Positions 18,438-28,064 are shown, numbered from the stretch's first letter. The stretch is 64,000 nucleotides of DNA from Planotetraspora mira (GCF_016863275.1 NZ_BOOO01000027.1:1-64000); one strand, 5' to 3'. Program-made: numbers and translations. Notes: generated by a model not told the origin, from the letters alone.

Positions 18438-19661
18438 TCAGCCTTCCAGGGCGTACTGCATGGCGCGGAACTTCGCCTGCGCCTCGGCGAGCTCCGCCTC
18501 GGGATCGGACCCGCCCATGATGCCGCAGCCGGCGAACAGGCGGGCGCGGTCGCCGGAGACCTGGGCGCAGCGCAGGGCGATGCCCCACTCGCCGTCGCCG
18601 CGTGAGTCGATCCATCCCACCGGTCCCGCGTATCGGCCGCGGTCCATGCCCTCCAGTTCGCGGATGACGCTCAGCGCCTTCGCCGTGGGCGTGCCTCCGA
18701 CGGCGGCGGTGGGGTGCATGGCCGCCACCACGTCGAGCACCGAGGCGCCGTCGGACAGGCGGCCGGTCACCCGGCTGGCGAGATGCTGCACGTTGGGCAG
18801 CACGAGCAGCTCCGGCTTGTCCGGCACCTCGAGTGCGGCGCAGAGCGGTGCAAGCGCCTCCCTGACGGACACGACCGCGCAGACGTGCTCGTAGCGGTCC
18901 TTCTCCGAGGCGAGCAACGCCTCGCCGCGGGCGGCGTCGTCGGCGGGACCCGACCCGCGCGCGATGGTGCCCGCGAGGACGAGCGACTCGATCGATTGCC
19001 CCTTGTGGCGGACGAGAAGCTCAGGGGTGGCGCCGACGAGCCCGTCGACGGAGAAGGTGTAGCACTCCGGATACCGCGTGGCCAGCCGGGACAGCAGCAC
19101 CCGTGTGTCGATCTCCCGGTCCGCCGTGGCCAGGAGGTCGCGGGCCAGCACCACCTTGTCCAGCGTGCCGCCCTTGATCTTCCGTACGGCTCTCGCGACC
19201 CTTTCCTGCCACTCGGGGGCGGTCAGCGAGCCGTCGCCGTACGTGATCCCCCGGGCGGTGACTAACGGTGCGACGGCGTCGGAGCCGGCGTCGCCGACCG
19301 TGGTGAGCCAGGCGCGGCCTCCGGAGCGGGCGAGGATCACCTGGGGGACCACCAGGGTGGAGCCCTCGGCGTTGGCGTCGAAGGTGAACGACCCGAACGC
19401 CACGGGGCCGGATCCCGGCATCCCGACCTCGTCGTCGATCCACGCGTCGTCGAAAAGCGACGACAACCACTCACGCGCCCACTGGAAGCGGCCGGGGCCC
19501 GGCGGAACCGTGGCGCGGGCGGCCTCTCCCCAGCCCACGAGACCCTCGCCATGCCTCACCCAGGCGTACGGCCCCGCGCCGGGAAGGCGCGAGAGCAGAT
19601 CGTCCGGATCGCTCACGGCGATCGTGCGAACCGTGAGGGGGCGGATCAGCGCGACACTCAT
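18438..19661 (-). CDS. menF: Isochorismate synthase
   Basis: The enzyme converts chorismate to isochorismate, the first committed step to menaquinone (or to siderophores in EntC/DhbC relatives). The 407-residue protein has the chorismate-binding fold in its C-terminal two-thirds: KVVLARDLLATAD, LAGTIARGSGP, SEKDRYEH, HPTAAVGGTPTAKAL and GGSDPEAELAEAQAKF. The ATG at 19661 is preceded by both GAGG and a TAAAGT hexamer. No siderophore genes are nearby, while menB, menD and menE are, so the menaquinone role is favoured. Confidence 0.9.
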   Translation of the reverse strand: MSVALIRPLTVRTIAVSDPDDLLSRLPGAGPYAWVRHGEGLVGWGEAARATVPPGPGRFQWAREWLSSLFDDAWIDDEVGMPGSGPVAFGSFTFDANAEGSTLVVPQVILARSGGRAWLTTVGDAGSDAVAPLVTARGITYGDGSLTAPEWQERVARAVRKIKGGTLDKVVLARDLLATADREIDTRVLLSRLATRYPECYTFSVDGLVGATPELLVRHKGQSIESLVLAGTIARGSGPADDAARGEALLASEKDRYEHVCAVVSVREALAPLCAALEVPDKPELLVLPNVQHLASRVTGRLSDGASVLDVVAAMHPTAAVGGTPTAKALSVIRELEGMDRGRYAGPVGWIDSRGDGEWGIALRCAQVSGDRARLFAGCGIMGGSDPEAELAEAQAKFRAMQYALEG

Positions 19662-19827
19662 TTGCCTCACTTTACGCAGGAACTGAACACGTTCGACACC
19701 GACCCCCGAACGCCGGGGCGACCGTGTCAAGCACCGATAGGAACTTGGTCATGGAAGGCTCGGCTCCCCTTGTGGTCATAGAACGATCGCCGGCGTGATC
19801 CCTAGCTTTGGTCTCCCGGAGGTGTTC

Positions 19828-20658
19828 ATGATCAAGAAGATCGCATCGGTCGTCCTCGCGTCGGTCCTCGTCGGAGCCGGCACGGCCAACGCGCAGACGA
19901 TGCCGCAGGCGATGCCCAGGGTAATGGCCGCGCTGGGGGACTCTATTAGTTCTGGATTCAATGCTTGTGGCTGGTATGTGTCGTGTACGTCACGCTCGTG
20001 GGCAGCGGGTGACAATCCGGGCGTCGACAGTCACTACCTGCGACTGCTGGCGCAGGGGCCGGCGATCAACGGGCACAATCTGAACTTCGCCGTTCCCGGC
20101 GCGACCAGTGCCGATCTCCTGGCGCAGGCCCGCCAGGCGGTGGCCAGGGGCGCCGAGTACGTGACGATCCTGATCGGAGCGCAGGACGCCTGCAGGGACT
20201 CGGAGGCGGCCATGACGCCGGTCGCCACCTACCGCCAGCGGATCGACGCGGCGCTCGCGGTCCTGCGGACGACGGGCACACGGGTCTTCGTCGCCAGCAT
20301 TCCCGACCTGAAGCGTCTGTGGCGGGTGGGCAAGGACAACGCCTGGGCCCGCGCGTTCTGGGCCCTCGGCGGGATCTGCCCGTCGATGCTGGCGAACTCG
20401 GCGTCGGTCAGCAAGACCGACGAGGCGCGCCGGGACCGGGTCCGCGAGCGGGTGATCGCCTACAACGAACAGCTCAGCCAGGCATGTGCCCTGTACGGCA
20501 CGGCCTGCCGGTACGACGGTGGCGCGGTCTTCTCCTTCCCCTTCACGCTGAGGCACCTGAGCGGCTGGGACTACTTCCACCCCAACGCCGCGGGACAGAA
20601 GGCCCTCGCCGCGATCACCTTCGACGCCGGGTTCGTCCCCTCGGCGACGCAACCCTGA
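19828..20658 (+). CDS. Secreted SGNH/GDSL hydrolase
   Basis: This 276-residue secreted lipase/esterase of the SGNH superfamily starts with a signal peptide (MIKKIASVVLASVLVGAG, cleavage after TANA near residue 22). Block I is ALGDSISSG with nucleophile S39. Block V DYFHPNAAGQKAL supplies the catalytic Asp and His. Four or more cysteines (in ACGWYVSCTS, ACRD, CPSML, ACALYGTACRY) suggest disulfides of the Streptomyces Scl/Rim-like lipase type. The ATG at 19828 has GGAGGTG upstream, which decides against the in-frame GTG at 19795. It converges with the lysozyme gene. Confidence 0.88.
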   Translation: MIKKIASVVLASVLVGAGTANAQTMPQAMPRVMAALGDSISSGFNACGWYVSCTSRSWAAGDNPGVDSHYLRLLAQGPAINGHNLNFAVPGATSADLLAQARQAVARGAEYVTILIGAQDACRDSEAAMTPVATYRQRIDAALAVLRTTGTRVFVASIPDLKRLWRVGKDNAWARAFWALGGICPSMLANSASVSKTDEARRDRVRERVIAYNEQLSQACALYGTACRYDGGAVFSFPFTLRHLSGWDYFHPNAAGQKALAAITFDAGFVPSATQP

Positions 20659-20673
20659 GTCCCGGCGACACCG

Positions 20674-20704
20674 CGGCAGCGGAGGGATCGACCCACCGCT
20701 GCCG
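20674..20704. terminator. Convergent terminator between two secreted-enzyme genes
   Basis: Perfect 9-base arms CGGCAGCGG and CCGCTGCCG enclose 13 bases. It lies 15 bases after the GDSL hydrolase stop and upstream of the opposing lysozyme stop at 20769, so it can end both transcripts. Confidence 0.6.
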
Positions 20705-20768
20705 GCCCTTCGACGTTCGGTCAGAGGGTCAGAAGGTCAGAAGATGAGCGCTGTAAGGCCCACGGACA

Positions 20769-21698
20769 TCAGGCCGCCGTGCTGGAGCACACCATGTTCG
20801 ACCCGATGTAGACCGGCACGCCATCCCTGACCTGGTAGACATCGGTGATCGTGCAGACGGTCAGCACCCAGTAGGTTCGGATCCCGCCGCCGCCCGGCAG
20901 GGGCTCGCTGTAGATGCCGCCCGGGTAGACCGTGCCACCGGAGTTGCCACCTCGGGGCGTGGCCGTGGTCTTCTTCGGCATGTCGGTCGGCCGGCACACC
21001 GCTCCGGCGGTCATGAGCCGCTGGTTCTTCTGGGCTCGCTGCCCGACCTGTGACGCCCAGTCGGAGTGGACGACCTCGTAGCCCGCCGCGTTCCAGTCAC
21101 CGCTGTTCACGGCCGCGATCATCTTTTTGAACGTCAGGAATTTCGCGCCGCCCATCGCGAACGCCATGTCGATCAGCACCACCTGCCTGGCCGACGACAA
21201 CTGGTCGAAGTTCGGTATCACGGTGCGGAGGGTCTTGACCGCGGCGTTCCAGTCGTTAACGAACAATGTGGTGATCTGGAATTGTGTCAGGTTCTGGGTG
21301 CCTGCTCGCACCGCGTCGTAGTCGGCTCCGACAGCGGTGATCGTCTCACGGGCGCCGGCTCGGTCGAGATTGAATCCGATGCCCACGGTCGGGTGCGGCG
21401 GGGTGGCGCTGTCGGGGTAGACGTGGGCGTTGCCCGCGAGCCCGTAGGGCCCTTCGTTGTAAGCCACGTAGGCCTGCATCTGCTCAAGCGTCATCTGCTG
21501 GCCCTGATCTTCCGGGTTCTCCGGGGCCGTGGGATCGGTGCCTTCGACGGGAACCGCCATACCGCCGCCGGCGCAGGGCGCGGCGGCGAGAGCGGGTGCG
21601 GCCATGGTGGTCGTCGCCACGAGGCTCGAGAGGACGAGCGCGGCGGTCGCGATGACGGTCGACAGGAGTTTTCGGCGGGCGGAGGTGCGGATGGCCAT
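20769..21698 (-). CDS. Secreted T4-type lysozyme (GH24-like)
   Basis: This 309-residue protein has a signal peptide to about residue 39 (cleavage after ALAA). A lysozyme domain at about 70-235 resembles phage T4 lysozyme. E82 in YNEGPYG, D96 in VYPDS and T104 in PTVGIGFNL correspond to the Glu/Asp/Thr catalytic set. Later, LIDMAFAMGGAKF and SDWASQVGQRAQKNQRLMTAG align with the T4 C-terminal lobe. A Gly/Pro-rich linker leads to a C-terminal segment with two cysteines of unknown role. A strong operator-like palindrome overlaps its probable promoter. It could act in wall remodelling or attack on other bacteria. Confidence 0.85.
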   Translation of the reverse strand: MAIRTSARRKLLSTVIATAALVLSSLVATTTMAAPALAAAPCAGGGMAVPVEGTDPTAPENPEDQGQQMTLEQMQAYVAYNEGPYGLAGNAHVYPDSATPPHPTVGIGFNLDRAGARETITAVGADYDAVRAGTQNLTQFQITTLFVNDWNAAVKTLRTVIPNFDQLSSARQVVLIDMAFAMGGAKFLTFKKMIAAVNSGDWNAAGYEVVHSDWASQVGQRAQKNQRLMTAGAVCRPTDMPKKTTATPRGGNSGGTVYPGGIYSEPLPGGGGIRTYWVLTVCTITDVYQVRDGVPVYIGSNMVCSSTAA

Positions 21699-21733
21699 GA
21701 ATGTCCCTTACGTGGAGGGGCTGACCCGCACAT

Positions 21734-21762
21734 CGTTATACTGGACGGGCGTCCAGTTAACG
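21734..21762 (-). promoter_or_regulatory. Operator-like palindrome over the lysozyme promoter
   Basis: The core ACTGGACG-GG-CGTCCAGT is a perfect 8-base inverted repeat, extended by CGTTA/TAACG with one bulged base. A TATAAC -10-like hexamer for the lysozyme gene lies inside the left half, so a bound dimer would block transcription. The form is typical of TetR-family operators. No regulator gene adjoins it; the candidate is elsewhere in the genome. Confidence 0.5.
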
Positions 21763-21866
21763 ACAGAACTTTGTGATCTTCACTTATCGGAGATGTCCAA
21801 TGTCGTCATTGCGACCGACCGTAGGAGCTGCATTTCTCCCCGGCGGCCCCCCAGTGAACGTCGGGG

Positions 21867-22472
21867 TCAGAGCCAGCCGTTGTGGCGCGCGGTCCTGGCC
21901 GCCTCGATCCGGTTGCGGGTCCCGGTCTTGCCGATCGACGAGGACAGATAGTTGCGGACCGTGCTCTCCGACAGGTGGAGGCGCAGGGCGATGTCGGCGA
22001 TGGTCGAGCCGTCGGCCGCCGCGGCGAGCACGTCCCGCTCCCGGTCGGTCAGCGGGCTCGACCCGGCGCTGAGCGCGGCCGCGGCCAGCGCCGGGTCGAT
22101 GACCCGCTCGCCCTGGAGCACCCGGCGGATCGCGGTGGCCAGTTCCTCGACGGGGCCGTCCTTGACGAGGAAGCCGTAGGCGCCCGCCTCCATCGCCCGC
22201 CGCAGGTATCCGGGCCTGCCGAACGTGGTGAGGATCACGACCCGGCAGGCCGGCAGGCGGTCGCGCAGGTCGGCCGCCGCGTCGAGCCCGGTGCGGCCGG
22301 GCATCTCGATGTCCAGCAGGGCCACGTCGGGCCGCGCCTCCAGGGCGGCCGTCACGACGTCGTCACCTGACGCCACCTGGGCGACGACCTCGATGTCGTC
22401 CTCCAGGCCGAGGAGCAGGGCCAGGGCGCCGCGCATCATGCCCTGGTCCTCCGCCAGCAGAACCTTGATCAC
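21867..22472 (-). CDS. NarL/DesR-type response regulator
   Basis: This 201-residue regulator has a receiver domain (residues 1-118: LLAEDQ acidic pocket, LLDIEMPG with the phosphorylated Asp near residue 52, TTFGRPGYL, K in LVKDGP). A LuxR-type helix-turn-helix at 135-198 follows (LTDRERDVLAAAADGSTIADIALRLHLSESTVRNYL in parts). The GTG start overlaps the kinase stop as GTGA, giving translational coupling. It forms the last gene of an ABC-transporter/two-component operon and probably activates that operon. Confidence 0.92.
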   Translation of the reverse strand: MIKVLLAEDQGMMRGALALLLGLEDDIEVVAQVASGDDVVTAALEARPDVALLDIEMPGRTGLDAAADLRDRLPACRVVILTTFGRPGYLRRAMEAGAYGFLVKDGPVEELATAIRRVLQGERVIDPALAAAALSAGSSPLTDRERDVLAAAADGSTIADIALRLHLSESTVRNYLSSSIGKTGTRNRIEAARTARHNGWL

Positions 22473-23602
22473 GCGTTCTCTCCCTGCTCGGGCAGCGTCA
22501 CGCGGAGCAGGAAGCCGCCGCCGGGCCGCGGCCCGGCGTCCAGTGTCCCGTCCGCCGCGGCCACCCGCTCGCCGAGCCCGACGAGTCCGTTGCCGCGGCG
22601 GACCGGGCCGGCCGAGGACGCGCCGTCGTCGCGGACCTCGAGCACGAGGTCGCCCGGTACGCCCAGGTCGATCTCGCACGTGCGCGCGCCGCTGTGGCGG
22701 ATGACGTTGGTCACACCCTCGCGTACGGCCCAGCCGAGCAGGGCGTCGGTCTCCGGCGGGAGCCGTACGACGGGGGTGCGGATCGTGACGTCGATGTCCG
22801 CGTCGGCGAGCACCGTGCGGGCCGACTCCAGTTCGGCGGTCAGCCCGCGCCCGCGATAGCCGGTGACGGCCGCGCGGACCTCGGTGAGCGCTTCCCGCCC
22901 GATCTGCTCGATGTCCGCGGCCTGCCCGGCGGCGCCGTCGGCGTCCTTGTGCGCCAGGCGTCGTACGGCCTCCGCCTTCACGACCATGACCGACAACGTG
23001 TGCCCGAGGAGGTCGTGCAGATCCCGGGAGAAGCGCAGCCGCTCTTCGGACACGGCGGCCTGGGCGAGTTCCTCCCGGGTCTGCTTGAGCTCCGTGATGG
23101 CGTCCCACAACCGGATCATGATCGCCGGGATGAGCCCGGCGGTGAAGATCCCCCACATCAGGAACACGGTGTCGCGGACGCCGGAGCCGATCGCGATCTG
23201 CACGCCGAGCGAGGCCAGGGCGAGGGCGGACAGCAGGAAGGGGGGCCTGCGCCCCCTGACGGTCACCCCCAAGGCGATCGCGGTCATGACGAGCAGGAGG
23301 CTGAAGTTCCCATGGAAGACCGCGGTGGCGGCGAGTGCCACCGCGGCGAGGAGCGGCAGGAAGAGCCGCTCCGCCAGTCGTGAGCCCGCGAAGGACAGGC
23401 GGACGGTGACGATGTAGAGCGCGGCGCCGACCGCCGTCACCGCCCAGGCGGCCCAGAGCGAATGGGGCCGGCCGTGCGCGATGTCCCATATGGGGCCCCC
23501 GCAGAGGACGGCCCAGATGTACATGCCCTTGGCGTCCGGCCCCTGCTCGTCTTCGCCGAGCGGGTTCATCCAGCTCACTTCGGCCGGTTCGTTCTGCTTC
23601 AT
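22469..23602 (-). CDS. DesK-like sensor histidine kinase
   Basis: This 377-residue kinase has about five N-terminal transmembrane segments (residues 26-160) and a short coiled-coil linker (LKQTREELAQAAVSEERLRF). The HisKA_3 phosphorylation box RDLHDLLGHTLSVMVVKAE and an ATPase domain with NVIRHSGA, DDG and GNGLVGLGERV complete it. It pairs with the response regulator encoded immediately downstream. The ATG at 23602 is chosen; a GTG at 23620 is equally possible because no clear ribosome binding site is visible. In DesK relatives the membrane domain senses membrane fluidity or envelope stress. Confidence 0.9.
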   Translation of the reverse strand: MKQNEPAEVSWMNPLGEDEQGPDAKGMYIWAVLCGGPIWDIAHGRPHSLWAAWAVTAVGAALYIVTVRLSFAGSRLAERLFLPLLAAVALAATAVFHGNFSLLLVMTAIALGVTVRGRRPPFLLSALALASLGVQIAIGSGVRDTVFLMWGIFTAGLIPAIMIRLWDAITELKQTREELAQAAVSEERLRFSRDLHDLLGHTLSVMVVKAEAVRRLAHKDADGAAGQAADIEQIGREALTEVRAAVTGYRGRGLTAELESARTVLADADIDVTIRTPVVRLPPETDALLGWAVREGVTNVIRHSGARTCEIDLGVPGDLVLEVRDDGASSAGPVRRGNGLVGLGERVAAADGTLDAGPRPGGGFLLRVTLPEQGENA

Positions 23603-23624
23603 CGGCAGCGATCGTCCCACAGGG

Positions 23625-24349
23625 TCACGCGGTCCGGCCCGCGCGGCGGTAGGCGTACAGGGCCCAGAGCCCGAACACGACCAGCCATCCGCACAGGATC
23701 ACCACGGCACGGGCCCCAGGGGCCGTGCCGGAGGCGACGTCCCAGGAGAGTGCGGCGTAGCTGTTCGACGGCGTCCATTCCGCGATCGCGCGCAGCCAGC
23801 CGGGGAACCCCGCCGTGGGCACCCACAGGCCCCCGACGATGGACAGGCCGAGGAAGGCCGCGATGTTGGCCATCCCGGCGGTCTGCCCGGTGAGGGCGTA
23901 ACCGTTGCCCAGCCCGAGCAGCGAGAAGGGGATCGTCCCCGCCCACAGGAGCCCCACGATGGACAGCCACTGCCATGGGCTCAGCGTGACGTGGTTGACG
24001 AGCACACCGGTGAGCAGGACGGCAGCGATGCTGGGCACGACTCCGAGCACGCCGGTGATGACCTTGCCGGTCACCACCTGGGCGGGCGCCAGCGGGGTGA
24101 GGCGCAACTGCCGCAGCCACCCGGCGGCCCGGTCCTCGGCGATGCCGCTGCCGTTGTTGAACGCGCCGCCGAGCGCCCCGTACGCGGCCATGCTGACCAT
24201 CGTGACGATCGCGCCGGTGTGCCTGTCGCCGGGGGCGAGGGCGAGGTTGGAGAGCACGAGGTACATGACGACGGGGGAGGCGATCCCGAAGATGATGAAA
24301 CCGCCGTCCCTGATGGTCCTGAGCAACTCGAGCCTGATGTAGCCGAACA

Positions 24350-24353
<4 letters not shown>
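23625..24353 (-). CDS. ABC-2 type transporter permease
   Basis: This 242-residue permease has six hydrophobic segments. It contains the ABC-2 signature region GLSIVGGLWVPTAGFPGWLRAIAEWTPSNSYAALSW (in parts), typical of exporters partnered with DesK/DesR-type systems. Its start (GTG at 24353 or ATG at 24350) overlaps the ATPase stop. The substrate is unknown; drugs, lipids or antimicrobial peptides are common for this class. Confidence 0.87.
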
Positions 24354-25237
<884 letters not shown>

Positions 25238-25276
25238 GAGGACAACGCTAGAAAGGCGTGATCTTCGCCAGTAGAT

Positions 25277-25298
25277 CCATCGATCCGGGGTTCGATGG
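25277..25298. promoter_or_regulatory. Inverted repeat upstream of the ABC/two-component operon
   Basis: CCATCGA and TCGATGG form perfect 7-base arms separated by 8 bases, 40 bases upstream of the ATPase start codon. The position fits an activator site for the NarL-type regulator encoded at the end of the operon. A second perfect palindrome, CGGCGGATCCGCCG, lies at 25321-25334, closer to the divergent protease gene. Confidence 0.4.
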
Positions 25299-25379
25299 GA
25301 CAAAAGTCCTCAGGGAATACCGGCGGATCCGCCGTGCGCTTATCGTGTAATCAAGTAAGCAGAAATGGCGGGAGGTCCT

Positions 25380-26294
25380 GTGGCGCTCGACGCGTACTCC
25401 CAGATCGTCTCCTCGGTCGCCGCCGAGCTCACCCCGAAGGTCGCGGCCGTCACGGCCGGGCGGGGGAGCGGGTCGGCGGTCGTCTTCACCTCGGACGGCT
25501 TCCTGCTCACCAACGCCCACGTGGTCGGCCGCGCGAAGACCGGCACGGTCGCGTTCTCCGACGGCGTCTCGGGCGACTTCACCGTCGTGGGCGCCGACCC
25601 GCTGTCGGACCTGGCCGTGATCCGCGCGCTCGGCACTACACCGCGGCCCGCCGTGCTTGGCGACAGCGACGCCCTGGTCGTCGGGCAGTTGGTCGTCGCC
25701 GTCGGCAATCCCCTCGGTCTGGCCGGGTCGGTGACCGCGGGCGTCGTGTCCGCGCTCGGGCGGTCGCTGCCGGCCAGGAGCGGCTCCGCCGTCCGGCTGA
25801 TCGAGGACGTCATCCAGACGGACGCCGCGCTCAACCCGGGCAACTCCGGAGGAGCCCTGGCCGACGCCGAGGGCCACGTCGTCGGGATCAACACGGCCGT
25901 GGCGGGCGCGGGCCTCGGGCTCGCGGTGCCGATCAACTCCACCACCCGCTCGATCATCGCCGCGCTGATGAGCGACGGCCGGGTCCGGCGCGCCTACCTG
26001 GGCCTGGTGACGACGCCGGCGCCGCTCCCGCCCGACATCCGCGAACGCGTCGGGCGGCGCAGTGCGCTGCGGGTGATGGAGGTGGTGCCCGGATCTCCCG
26101 CCGCCAAGGCGGGCCTGCGCGCGGGCGACCTGATGCTGACCGCGGGCAGGAAGCCGGTGGAGGACGCCCAGGGCCTGCAGCGGCTGATGTTCGCCGACGC
26201 GATCGGGAGACCGCTGCCGATCACGGTCCTGCGCAACGACGCCCTCGTGGACGTCATCGCCGAGCCGGTCGAGCTCGGCCTGTCCACGATCTGA
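25380..26294 (+). CDS. HtrA/DegP-like trypsin-family serine protease with PDZ domain
   Basis: This 304-residue protein has a trypsin-like protease domain (residues 15-205) with catalytic H47 in TNAHVV, D77 in PLSDLAV and S156 in NPGNSGG. A PDZ domain follows at about 212-295 (LRVMEVVPGSPAAKAGLRAGDLMLTAG). There is no signal peptide or membrane anchor, unlike most HtrA proteins, so it is probably cytoplasmic. The GTG at 25380 follows GGAGG with short spacing; an ATG at 25365 is possible. It converges with an alpha/beta hydrolase gene. Confidence 0.9.
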   Translation: MALDAYSQIVSSVAAELTPKVAAVTAGRGSGSAVVFTSDGFLLTNAHVVGRAKTGTVAFSDGVSGDFTVVGADPLSDLAVIRALGTTPRPAVLGDSDALVVGQLVVAVGNPLGLAGSVTAGVVSALGRSLPARSGSAVRLIEDVIQTDAALNPGNSGGALADAEGHVVGINTAVAGAGLGLAVPINSTTRSIIAALMSDGRVRRAYLGLVTTPAPLPPDIRERVGRRSALRVMEVVPGSPAAKAGLRAGDLMLTAGRKPVEDAQGLQRLMFADAIGRPLPITVLRNDALVDVIAEPVELGLSTI

Positions 26295-26322
26295 TCCCCG
26301 GCCGCATGCGGCGGAGGATCAG
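26291..26322. terminator. Symmetric terminator spanning both stop codons
   Basis: CTGATCC (26291-26297) pairs with GGATCAG (26316-26322), enclosing an inner GCCGCATGCGGC palindrome. The outer arms contain the protease stop codon on one strand and the hydrolase stop codon on the other, so one hairpin can terminate both genes. Confidence 0.55.
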
Positions 26323-27044
26323 CCGATGCTCGCGAGGAGCGTCGCGAGGTCGGCGGGCCGGGAGAGCATCGGCCAGTGCCCCGTCGGCAGGGAGAGCAGC
26401 TCCCACTCCGGGCCCGACAATGCCGCGAAGAACGGGTGTCCTGCGGCGATCATCGCGTTGACCTCGTCGAGAGGGAAGGAGCAGCTGATCAGCGTCTTGG
26501 GCGATTTGTCGAAGGCGCCGGTGAGGATCAGCGGTTGCGTGATCGTGCCGATGGGCTGATCGGTGGCCCGTGCGGACATGAGCTCCCGCTCGCGGGGTCC
26601 TAACCCTTCGGGGCTCGCCCCCGACTCCGCCAACGCCTCCCACGCGGGGAACGGGTACCGCCACCCGTCGACCGCGTTCGCCTCTACGGCCTCGCGGCCG
26701 GTGAGGTCGATCGGCGCGACCCCGGACGGCACGGGCCCGCTGTCGACATAGACGACGTGGCCGATCCGGTCCGCCGCCCTGTCGGCCGCTCCGGTGACCG
26801 CGGCGCCGCTGCCGCTGTGCCCGACCAGGACGACGTCGTGCAGGTCCTCAAAGGCGAGCAGGTTCGTGATGTCGGAGATGTGGGTGTCGAGGTCCAGATC
26901 CGGCGACGCGAGGTGTGAGCGCTCGGCGAGACCGGTGAGTGAGAGCGGGAAGACGGTGTGCCCGGCGGCGCGCAGCGGAGCCGCCACTTCCTGCCACGCC
27001 CAGGCGCCAAGCCAGAAACCAGGAACGAGTACGTATGTCGTCAT
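26319..27044 (-). CDS. Alpha/beta hydrolase (salicylate esterase/MES-like)
   Basis: This 241-residue enzyme resembles plant methylesterase-like hydrolases common in actinobacteria. It starts TYVLVPGFWLGAWAWQEV, with nucleophile elbow VLVGHSGSGAAV (serine in GHSGSG), an acid region and the catalytic histidine in LPTGHWPMLSRP. The ATG at 27044 lies six bases after a TACCGT hexamer, fitting a leaderless mRNA. It is divergent from a WYL regulator, and an inverted repeat lies between them, so this is its probable target gene. Confidence 0.85.
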   Translation of the reverse strand: MTTYVLVPGFWLGAWAWQEVAAPLRAAGHTVFPLSLTGLAERSHLASPDLDLDTHISDITNLLAFEDLHDVVLVGHSGSGAAVTGAADRAADRIGHVVYVDSGPVPSGVAPIDLTGREAVEANAVDGWRYPFPAWEALAESGASPEGLGPRERELMSARATDQPIGTITQPLILTGAFDKSPKTLISCSFPLDEVNAMIAAGHPFFAALSGPEWELLSLPTGHWPMLSRPADLATLLASIG

Positions 27045-27055
27045 GAGTCGACGGT

Positions 27056-27083
27056 AGGACCGAATCCGGTCAGAATCGGTCCT
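27056..27083. promoter_or_regulatory. Operator between hydrolase and WYL regulator genes
   Basis: AGGACCGA (27056-27063) and TCGGTCCT (27076-27083) are perfect 8-base arms with 12 bases between, and an inner GACCG-AATC-CGGTC repeat overlaps the left arm. It occupies almost the entire 42-base gap between two divergent start codons, the expected location for control of both genes by the WYL protein. Confidence 0.55.
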
Positions 27084-27086
27084 GAT

Positions 27087-28064
27087 ATGTCGACGAATCG
27101 TGTGCTCGCCTTTCTGGAACTCCTCCAGGCCCGCCCCGGCCTCACCGGCCCGGAGATCGCCGCGCGCCTCGAGGTGGGCGAGCGCACCGTCAGGCGCTAC
27201 GCCGTACGGCTGTGCGACCTGGGCGTGCCCGTCGAGGCCGAGCGCGGCCGCTACGGCGGTTACCGCCTGACGCCGGGATACAAACTGCCGCCGCTGATGC
27301 TGACCGACGACGAGGCGACCGCTGTGGTGCTGGGCCTGCTGTCCGGGCGGCGCACGGGACTGTCGGTGGGGGAGACGGCGACCGAGAGCGCGCTCGCCAA
27401 GATCCAGCGGGTTCTGCCGAAGGACCTGCGTGAGCGGGTGGGCGCGGTGGAGGAGATCGTCGCGCTCACGACGCGGGCCGCCGGGAACCACCGGCCGAGC
27501 GCCGCAGCCCTGCTCACGCTCGCGGAGGCGGTCCGGCGCCGCCGGCGGGTACGGCTGGCCTACCGCTCCTTCAAGGGGGAGGACAGCGAGCGGGAACTCG
27601 ACCCCTACGGCCTGGTCTTCCACTCCGGCCGGTGGTACACGACCGGCCTCGACCACCGCAGCGGACAGGTGCGGACCTTCCGCGTCGACCGGGTCGCCGG
27701 CGCGCATGTCACCGAGGTGACGTTCTCGCCGCCGGGACGGTTCGATCCCGTGGGGCATGTCATGGAGTCTCTGGCCGCCGTGCCGTACCGGCACGAGGTC
27801 GAGGTCGTGCTGGCCACGACGCTCGAGGAGGCCCGGCGGCGGATCCCCGCCTCCGTGGCCCCACTCGTCCCGGACGAAGGCGGCACGCGGATGACCGGCC
27901 GGGCGGAGCGGCTGGACGGCATGGCGCAGTTGCTGGCCGGGCTCGGCTGGCCGTTCACCGTGATCAGGCCGGACGGGCTCAGGGACGAGGTCAGGGCGCT
28001 GGCCCGGCGCCTCCTGATGTTCACGGAGACGCCGGAGCCGGGCTCACCTCGGCTGGACGAGTGA
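27087..28064 (+). CDS. YafY-type regulator with helix-turn-helix and WYL domain
   Basis: This 325-residue regulator has an N-terminal HTH_11 domain (residues 1-60, LAFLELLQARPGLTGPEIAARLEVGERTVRRYAVRL in parts) and a YGGYRL wing. The WYL domain at about 140-215 shows RVRLAYRSF and GRWYTTGLD, and a WCX-like C-terminal region follows. WYL domains bind nucleic acids or small ligands. The ATG at 27087 begins MSTNRVLAFLE. It probably controls the divergent hydrolase through the operator between them. Its 3' end overlaps the glycosyltransferase gene by 21 bases. Confidence 0.88.
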   Translation: MSTNRVLAFLELLQARPGLTGPEIAARLEVGERTVRRYAVRLCDLGVPVEAERGRYGGYRLTPGYKLPPLMLTDDEATAVVLGLLSGRRTGLSVGETATESALAKIQRVLPKDLRERVGAVEEIVALTTRAAGNHRPSAAALLTLAEAVRRRRRVRLAYRSFKGEDSERELDPYGLVFHSGRWYTTGLDHRSGQVRTFRVDRVAGAHVTEVTFSPPGRFDPVGHVMESLAAVPYRHEVEVVLATTLEEARRRIPASVAPLVPDEGGTRMTGRAERLDGMAQLLAGLGWPFTVIRPDGLRDEVRALARRLLMFTETPEPGSPRLDE

